Made by a program: the position numbers and the translations under genes. A DNA stretch of 5,399 bases. It comes from Thermodesulfobacteriota bacterium (GTDB lineage: Bacteria > Desulfobacterota > SM23-61). Each line of letters starts with the position of its first letter. The first letter of the stretch is position 1. Below, piece by piece: positions 1 through 2,880 of this stretch. A model generated the notes under the pieces. It ran no database searches and was not told the DNA's origin. It saw only the letters and a program-made list of their open reading frames with translations. Where the stretch lies: positions 1 through 5,399 of the forward strand of contig JASEHN010000235.1 of assembly GCA_030018715.1 (NCBI GenBank), in the 5' to 3' direction.

Positions 1-218
1 TTTCTTCGCGGGTGGGGCGGGGAAAACGCCCCCCGCCTCCTCCGGCGGAAACGAGGGGGGTTCTTCGTAGCCAAGCGGAAACCCGGCCGATGCTTCTACG
101 CCTAAGGCGGATTCCACAAAGACCCCCGGACCTCAACAAAGGTGGTAAAACCACTTTTTCAAACTGCTAAATTGATACAATTATAGAATATTTGTTGCCC
201 TTTTGCGCATAATTTTAT
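1..218. other. Gene-free left edge: GC-rich repeat sequence, then AT-rich stretch
   Basis: No convincing gene is visible. Positions 1-115 are GC-rich, with G and C runs that can fold locally. The first 24 bases recur exactly at 1346-1369, so this is dispersed repeat material cut by the window edge. A CGTAG/CTACG stem can form between 66-70 and 96-100, and a CGCCTAAGGCGG palindrome lies at 99-110. On the minus strand a frame stays open from about 125 to the left edge and reads proline- and glutamate-rich, but it matches no family I know. Positions 160-218 are AT-rich without a promoter I can assign. Confidence 0.5.
138..159 (+). terminator. Small terminator-like hairpin with T-tract
   Basis: AAAGGTGGT, a loop of three A, then ACCACTTTTT. 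The core stem is five base pairs (GTGGT/ACCAC), extended by one G-T wobble and three A-T pairs that run into a T5 tract. The form is that of a weak Rho-independent terminator for transcription entering from the left, but no gene ending upstream is visible in the window. Confidence 0.35.
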
Positions 219-245
219 TGATGGCTTCGTAAAAAGTCCATCTGT

Positions 246-258
246 CCGCCTAAGGCGG
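246..258. repeat. CCGCCTAAGGCGG palindrome inside element copy 1
   Basis: A 13-bp near-perfect palindrome with five-base CCGCC/GGCGG arms. Related sites lie at 330-344 (same element), at 2758-2772 and 2843-2857 (element copy 2), and in part at 99-110 outside any element. Confidence 0.6.
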
Positions 259-329
259 GTTGCGCTTCACCCCCGTCGTTGCCGCGTACCTTGTAAGTAC
301 GCCTCACTCCTCAGGTTTTGCGCGCCTTG

Positions 330-344
330 TCCGCCTGAGGCGGA
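330..344. repeat. TCCGCCTGAGGCGGA palindrome inside element copy 1
   Basis: A 15-bp palindrome around a central G. It has the same arms as the site at 246-258 but a different centre base, and it marks the other side of the element's core. Confidence 0.6.
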
Positions 345-393
345 GAGCTTTTTACTTTGCCATCCCATTTTTGACTTTTTGCGAGATCATCAG

Positions 394-621
394 GTTTAGC
401 GTCAAAAGCCTCTTCCAGTGGTCTATGAGAAGGTTCGATTGGAGGAAGGATTTCGTGCAGACCTGGTTGTTTCTGATAAGGTAATGGTGGAACTCAAATC
501 TGTGGAGGAGGTTGCGCCCGTTCATAAGAAACAATTGCTGATATACCTGAACTTAGGAGATAAACGGCAGGGCTTGTTGCTTAACTTTGTGGCCGCAAAG
601 GTAAAGGATTGTCAAGAATAA
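394..621 (+). pseudogene. GxxExxY-family protein, N-terminally truncated remnant
   Basis: From the GTG at 418 the frame gives 67 residues (VVYEKVRLEEGFRADL and so on) that match the C-terminal half of the GxxExxY family, a small PD-(D/E)XK-nuclease-like group of unknown role. The nuclease-like residues are still visible: Asp in RADLVV, the ELK of VELKSVEE, and the following HKKQLLIYL. Homology continues upstream of the GTG as RQKPLP (400-417) and a Val at 394, interrupted by a TAG at 397-399 where the family often has Glu. It then stops abruptly at the end of the MITE-like element (392). The N-terminal half, including the signature GxxExxY motif, is not found anywhere upstream. The C-terminus (VKDCQE) is also short: family members usually continue after KDG, and a +1 shift near 609 would extend it. 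There is no Shine-Dalgarno before the GTG. Almost certainly dead. Confidence 0.7.
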
Positions 622-714
622 ATGTCTGATCCTGGGCCATACGTGGGGCCTAGCCGGAGAAAAAATCTGTAGTATTATTGAATGCCTTTATAGTAATATT
701 AGCTACAACTGACC
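622..714. other. AT-rich spacer before the nucleotidyltransferase remnant
   Basis: Ninety-three bases without a gene. The part from about 660 to 710 is AT-rich (TATAGTAATATTAG) and would be the natural place for the promoter of the HEPN/nucleotidyltransferase pair. I cannot find a -35/-10 pair with acceptable spacing, nor a clear Shine-Dalgarno before the ATG at 715. Confidence 0.3.
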
Positions 715-1230
715 ATGAGCAAAAATACTCGGTTGGCTATTCACCCACCCGGATGAGTCTTTTTTCGTCCGACAAATAGCTTTAATTCTGAAAGAAGATC
801 CCACCAAAGTGAGCTGGGAGATGGTTAAGCTGGAGGAACTGGGCATTTTAAGATCGAACCGAAACGGCAAACTCAAGCATTTTCAAGCCAATCAAGAGTG
901 TCCCTTTTTCGAGGAGTTGAAAGGGTTGGTTTTAAAGACGACTGGGGTGGCAGGACGGATTTGGGCCTCGCTGGGCAAACTCGACGGTATTGAATATGCC
1001 TTCATCTACGGGTCCTATGCCAAAGGGCAGGAGAAAGCAGACAGCGATGTGGATATGGACCGTCTCGATTCCAATCTGGGAAAATTGGAGAGCACGCTTG
1101 GCAGGGAATTCCATTATGTTCTTTATAGCATGGAGGAATTCAAATCCAAAAAAAGGCGAAAGATGGATTTTTAATGGATGTATTAAGCGGCAAGAAAATT
1201 ATGGTGGTCGGGGCTGAGAATGGGCTTTAA
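715..1230 (+). pseudogene. Winged-helix/minimal nucleotidyltransferase (MNT), frameshifted
   Basis: The family pairs an N-terminal DNA-binding helix-turn-helix with a Pol-beta-like nucleotidyltransferase, usually partnered with a HEPN protein in a toxin-antitoxin or defence-like pair. The longest open piece (809-1174, GTG start, 121 residues) lacks the true N-terminus. The same frame reads on upstream to 728 as LGWLFTHPDESFFVRQIALIL, a typical helix-turn-helix start, but without a start codon. The ATG at 715 is one base out of frame, and removing one A from the A5 run at 721-725 would give MSKILGWLF. The nucleotide-binding motif GSYAKGQEKADSDVDM is intact. Directly after it about eight family residues appear missing (DVDM runs straight into DRLDS). 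A second shift in the A7 run at 1148-1154 gives an early stop at 1172-1174. One more A restores KDGFLMDVLSGKKIMVVG and a stop at 1228-1230. Non-functional as written, unless the A-tracts are sequencing errors or switchable. Confidence 0.75.
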
Positions 1231-1345
1231 GCGCCTTGAAGCGCAGGGTCATATCGAAAAAGCAAACTTCAGCGCCGGGCAGATAAAGTCCAATCTGAAC
1301 CGGGCTCAGCGTGATCTCCGCACCGCGAAGGCGAAAAGGCGCTGA
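1220..1345 (+). pseudogene. HEPN-domain protein, N-terminal 41 codons only
   Basis: The ATG at 1220 lies inside the last codons of the restored nucleotidyltransferase frame (11-bp overlap), the usual translationally coupled order for these pairs. The sequence MGFKRLEAQGHIEKANFSAG followed by QIKSNLNRAQRDLRTAKA looks like the start of a HEPN protein that partners helix-turn-helix/nucleotidyltransferases. These are small all-alpha proteins, commonly over 100 residues, with a later RNase motif Rx4-6H. After RTAKA the homology ends (KRR, then TGA at 1343-1345), exactly where the GC-rich dispersed repeat begins. The catalytic part is therefore absent and the gene is a remnant. Family assignment rests on the N-terminal pattern plus its position behind the nucleotidyltransferase. 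Confidence 0.65.
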
Positions 1346-1369
1346 TTTCTTCGCGGGTGGGGCGGGGAA
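1346..1369. repeat. 24-bp GC-rich direct repeat (second copy of window positions 1-24)
   Basis: These 24 bases (TTTCTTCGCGGGTGG and following) are identical to the first 24 bases of the window. After that the copies diverge in sequence but both continue with C-rich complementary runs that fold back on the G-rich part. The copy starts immediately after the stop codon of the truncated HEPN gene. The first copy is cut by the window edge, so the full repeat length is unknown. Confidence 0.6.
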
Positions 1370-1398
1370 GGACGAACCCGCATACCCGCCCCGCTTTT
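1357..1398 (+). terminator. Hairpin plus T4 upstream of the acyl-CoA dehydrogenase
   Basis: GTGGGGCGGG at 1357-1366 pairs with CCCGCCCCGC at 1385-1394 (ten pairs, one of them T-G), with an 18-base loop, followed by TTTT at 1395-1398. It could end transcription coming from the broken HEPN locus. Since it lies only about 30 bases before the start of the next gene, it could also act as a leader structure. The T-tract is short, so strength is uncertain. Confidence 0.4.
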
Positions 1399-1414
1399 CA
1401 AAATAAAAAAGTAC

Positions 1415-1420
1415 AGGGGG
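1415..1420 (+). promoter_or_regulatory. Shine-Dalgarno site for the acyl-CoA dehydrogenase
   Basis: AGGGGG ends six bases before the TTG at 1427. It is the best ribosome-binding site nearby and decides the start: the GTG at 1420 is out of frame, and the next in-frame ATG (1457) would cut off conserved residues. Confidence 0.65.
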
Positions 1421-1426
1421 TGCTTC

Positions 1427-2572
1427 TTGTATTTTAGACTTACCGAAGAGCAGCAGATGTTGAAGGCTATGGTGACGAGGCTGGCCAACGAAAACTTCGC
1501 TCCCAAAGCCGCCGAGATCGATGAAAAGGAATATTTCCCCGAGGAGCATGTTAAACTTTTGGCGGAAAACGGTCTCCTGGGCATCCAGATCCCGGAAGAA
1601 TACGGGGGCGCGGGCGCGGGCATGCTTTCCCTGATATTGGCGATTGAAGAGGTGGCCAAGGTTTGTGGGTCCACCTCGGTGATCTTGACGACCCAGGCCC
1701 TGGCCAGCGAGCCCATTCATATCGGTGGCAGCGAGGAGCAAAAGAAGACCTTTCTCTACCGTCTCGCGAGCGGACAATGCCTCGGTGCCCTGGGCATTAC
1801 GGAGCCCGGGGCGGGTTCCGACGTGGCCGGCATGAAGACGTTCGCCAAGAAGGTGGACGGCGGTTATCTCTTGAACGGATCGAAGCTGTTCATCACCAAC
1901 GGGGGAGTCTCCGAAATCATCGGGGTGGTATGTTATTCCGATAAATCGAAGGGCAATAAGGGCATGAGTATTCTCCTGGTGGAAAAGACCGATAAAGGTT
2001 TCACCGTGGGGAAAAAAGAACATAAACTGGGAATTCGCGGTTCGGATACAAGAGAACTGATGTTTGAAGATGTCTTTGTTCCCGAGGAAAGGAGATTGGG
2101 CGCCGAGGGGAGCGGCTTTAAGACGCTGATGAATACTTTTAACTACTCCCGGCCCGGCATCGCCGCGCAGGCCCTCGGCATCGCCGCCGGGGCAATGGAC
2201 GCGGCGATCAAGTATGCCAAGGAGAGGGTGCAATTTGGAAAAACTTTGTCCTCTTTCCAGGGAATGCAGTGGATGCTGGCGGAGATGGCCCTGAGCGTGG
2301 AAGCGGCCAGAAATATGGTTTACCGGGTTGCCTCCCTTATCGATGAGGACCCCAATTCAGCCGACATTCCCAAGTTTGCCTCAATGGCCAAATGGATCGC
2401 CTCCGACACGGCCATGAAAGTGACCACCGATGCAGTTCAGATCTTTGGCGGGTACGGTTATATTCGGGAATACCCCGTGGAGAGAATGATGCGGGATGCC
2501 AAAATTACCCAGATCTATGAGGGGACCAACCAGGTGCAGCGTATCATCGTAGCCAATCAGTTGTTGAAATAA
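1427..2572 (+). CDS. Acyl-CoA dehydrogenase, FAD-dependent (short/medium-chain type)
   Basis: Oxidises an acyl-CoA to the trans-2-enoyl-CoA and passes the electrons to electron-transferring flavoprotein; a cytoplasmic step of beta-oxidation or a related acid-degradation route. The 381 residues match the usual family length. The start is TTG at 1427, chosen for its Shine-Dalgarno site and because MYFRLTEEQQ is the normal N-terminus. In order: alpha-helical N-domain (about 1-120), flavin-contacting ITEPGAGSD (124-132) and the beta-domain, then the C-terminal helical domain with RVQFGK (267-272), QIFGGYGY (338-345), EYPVERMMRDAK (348-359) and IYEGTNQ. E365 in that last motif sits where short- and medium-chain dehydrogenases carry their catalytic base. 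Nothing important is missing. Chain length and exact substrate cannot be read from the motifs; butyryl-CoA-like substrates are a reasonable guess. No ETF, enoyl-CoA hydratase or thiolase gene is beside it, and it appears monocistronic, with a hairpin on each side. Confidence 0.93.
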   Translation: MYFRLTEEQQMLKAMVTRLANENFAPKAAEIDEKEYFPEEHVKLLAENGLLGIQIPEEYGGAGAGMLSLILAIEEVAKVCGSTSVILTTQALASEPIHIGGSEEQKKTFLYRLASGQCLGALGITEPGAGSDVAGMKTFAKKVDGGYLLNGSKLFITNGGVSEIIGVVCYSDKSKGNKGMSILLVEKTDKGFTVGKKEHKLGIRGSDTRELMFEDVFVPEERRLGAEGSGFKTLMNTFNYSRPGIAAQALGIAAGAMDAAIKYAKERVQFGKTLSSFQGMQWMLAEMALSVEAARNMVYRVASLIDEDPNSADIPKFASMAKWIASDTAMKVTTDAVQIFGGYGYIREYPVERMMRDAKITQIYEGTNQVQRIIVANQLLK

Positions 2573-2578
2573 CCACGG

Positions 2579-2641
2579 TAAGGAAGCGCGGAGGAGCATC
2601 GAAACGGCACGCTCCGTTTGCTCCTCCTTTACTCTTCCTTA
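2579..2641 (+). terminator. Long three-part hairpin just after the acyl-CoA dehydrogenase
   Basis: Three nested complementary blocks: TAAGGAAG (2579-2586) with CTTCCTTA (2634-2641), GGAGGAGC (2590-2597) with GCTCCTCC (2620-2627), and AAACGG (2602-2607) with CCGTTT (2614-2619), around a six-base loop. It begins seven bases after the stop codon. It is a strong RNA structure but is followed by a pyrimidine-rich tract rather than a clean T-run, so it may serve as a 3'-end stabiliser or a two-way terminator as much as a classic terminator. Confidence 0.7.
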
Positions 2642-2670
2642 ACCGGCAGACGGTTCCGTCCTCTCCCCCG

Positions 2671-2695
2671 CGCCCGGACATTCGGGCGATTTTTT
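2671..2695 (+). terminator. Intrinsic terminator
   Basis: CGCCCG (2671-2676), loop GACATT, CGGGCG (2683-2688), one A, then six T (2690-2695). This is a textbook Rho-independent terminator for the plus strand and the likely end of the acyl-CoA dehydrogenase transcript. On the minus strand there is no T-run after the stem, so it would not stop the convergent AOR-ADH transcript well. Confidence 0.8.
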
Positions 2696-2757
2696 AGGCC
2701 TTCATCAAAAGATGATCTCGTAAAAAGGCAATTTTTGGATGGCAAAGTAAAAAGCTC

Positions 2758-2772
2758 TCCGCCCCAGGCGGA
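2758..2772. repeat. TCCGCCCCAGGCGGA palindrome inside element copy 2
   Basis: Counterpart of the site at 330-344 in copy 1, with one arm-proximal base changed so that the inner T-A pair is lost while the five-base arms remain. Confidence 0.55.
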
Positions 2773-2842
2773 CAAGGCGCGCGAAACCTGAGTAGTGGGG
2801 CGTACTTACAAGGTGCGCGGCAATGACGGGGGTGAAGCGCAA

Positions 2843-2857
2843 TCCGCCTTAGGCGGA
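2843..2857. repeat. TCCGCCTTAGGCGGA palindrome inside element copy 2
   Basis: Counterpart of the site at 246-258. This copy keeps the full 15-bp palindrome, whereas copy 1 has lost the outermost pair. Confidence 0.6.
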
Positions 2858-2880
2858 CAGATGGACTTTTTACGAGATCA

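Larger units (their letters stand above)
219..392 (+). mobile_element. MITE-like element, copy 1 (about 174 bp, non-coding)
   Basis: The two ends are imperfect inverted repeats of about 20 bp: TGATGGCTTCGTAAAAAGTC at 219-238 and GACTTTTTGCGAGATCATCA at 373-392. The reverse complement at 2711-2883 is about 90% identical over the full length, which defines the unit. Two 13-15 bp palindromes with CCGCC/GGCGG arms sit inside (246-258 and 330-344). No transposase is encoded, so if mobile it would need one supplied in trans. No clear target-site duplication is seen. The right end abuts a truncated GxxExxY gene. Calling it a MITE is inference from the terminal repeats, small size and two copies; a REP- or BIME-like structural repeat is the alternative. 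Confidence 0.65.

Noticed and set aside
260..534. Short open frames on both strands across the right half of element copy 1
   Set aside because: They run across the element boundary into the GxxExxY remnant in the wrong frame and contain repeat sequence; no family resemblance.
715..1345. A working HEPN/MNT toxin-antitoxin system
   Set aside because: The nucleotidyltransferase has two frameshifts and a probable internal deletion, and the HEPN gene has only 41 codons, so neither product is intact as written.
1199..2233. 344-codon open frame on the minus strand opposite the acyl-CoA dehydrogenase
   Set aside because: It lies antisense to a clear, conserved gene and its translation resembles no family; it is a by-product of GC-rich codon use.
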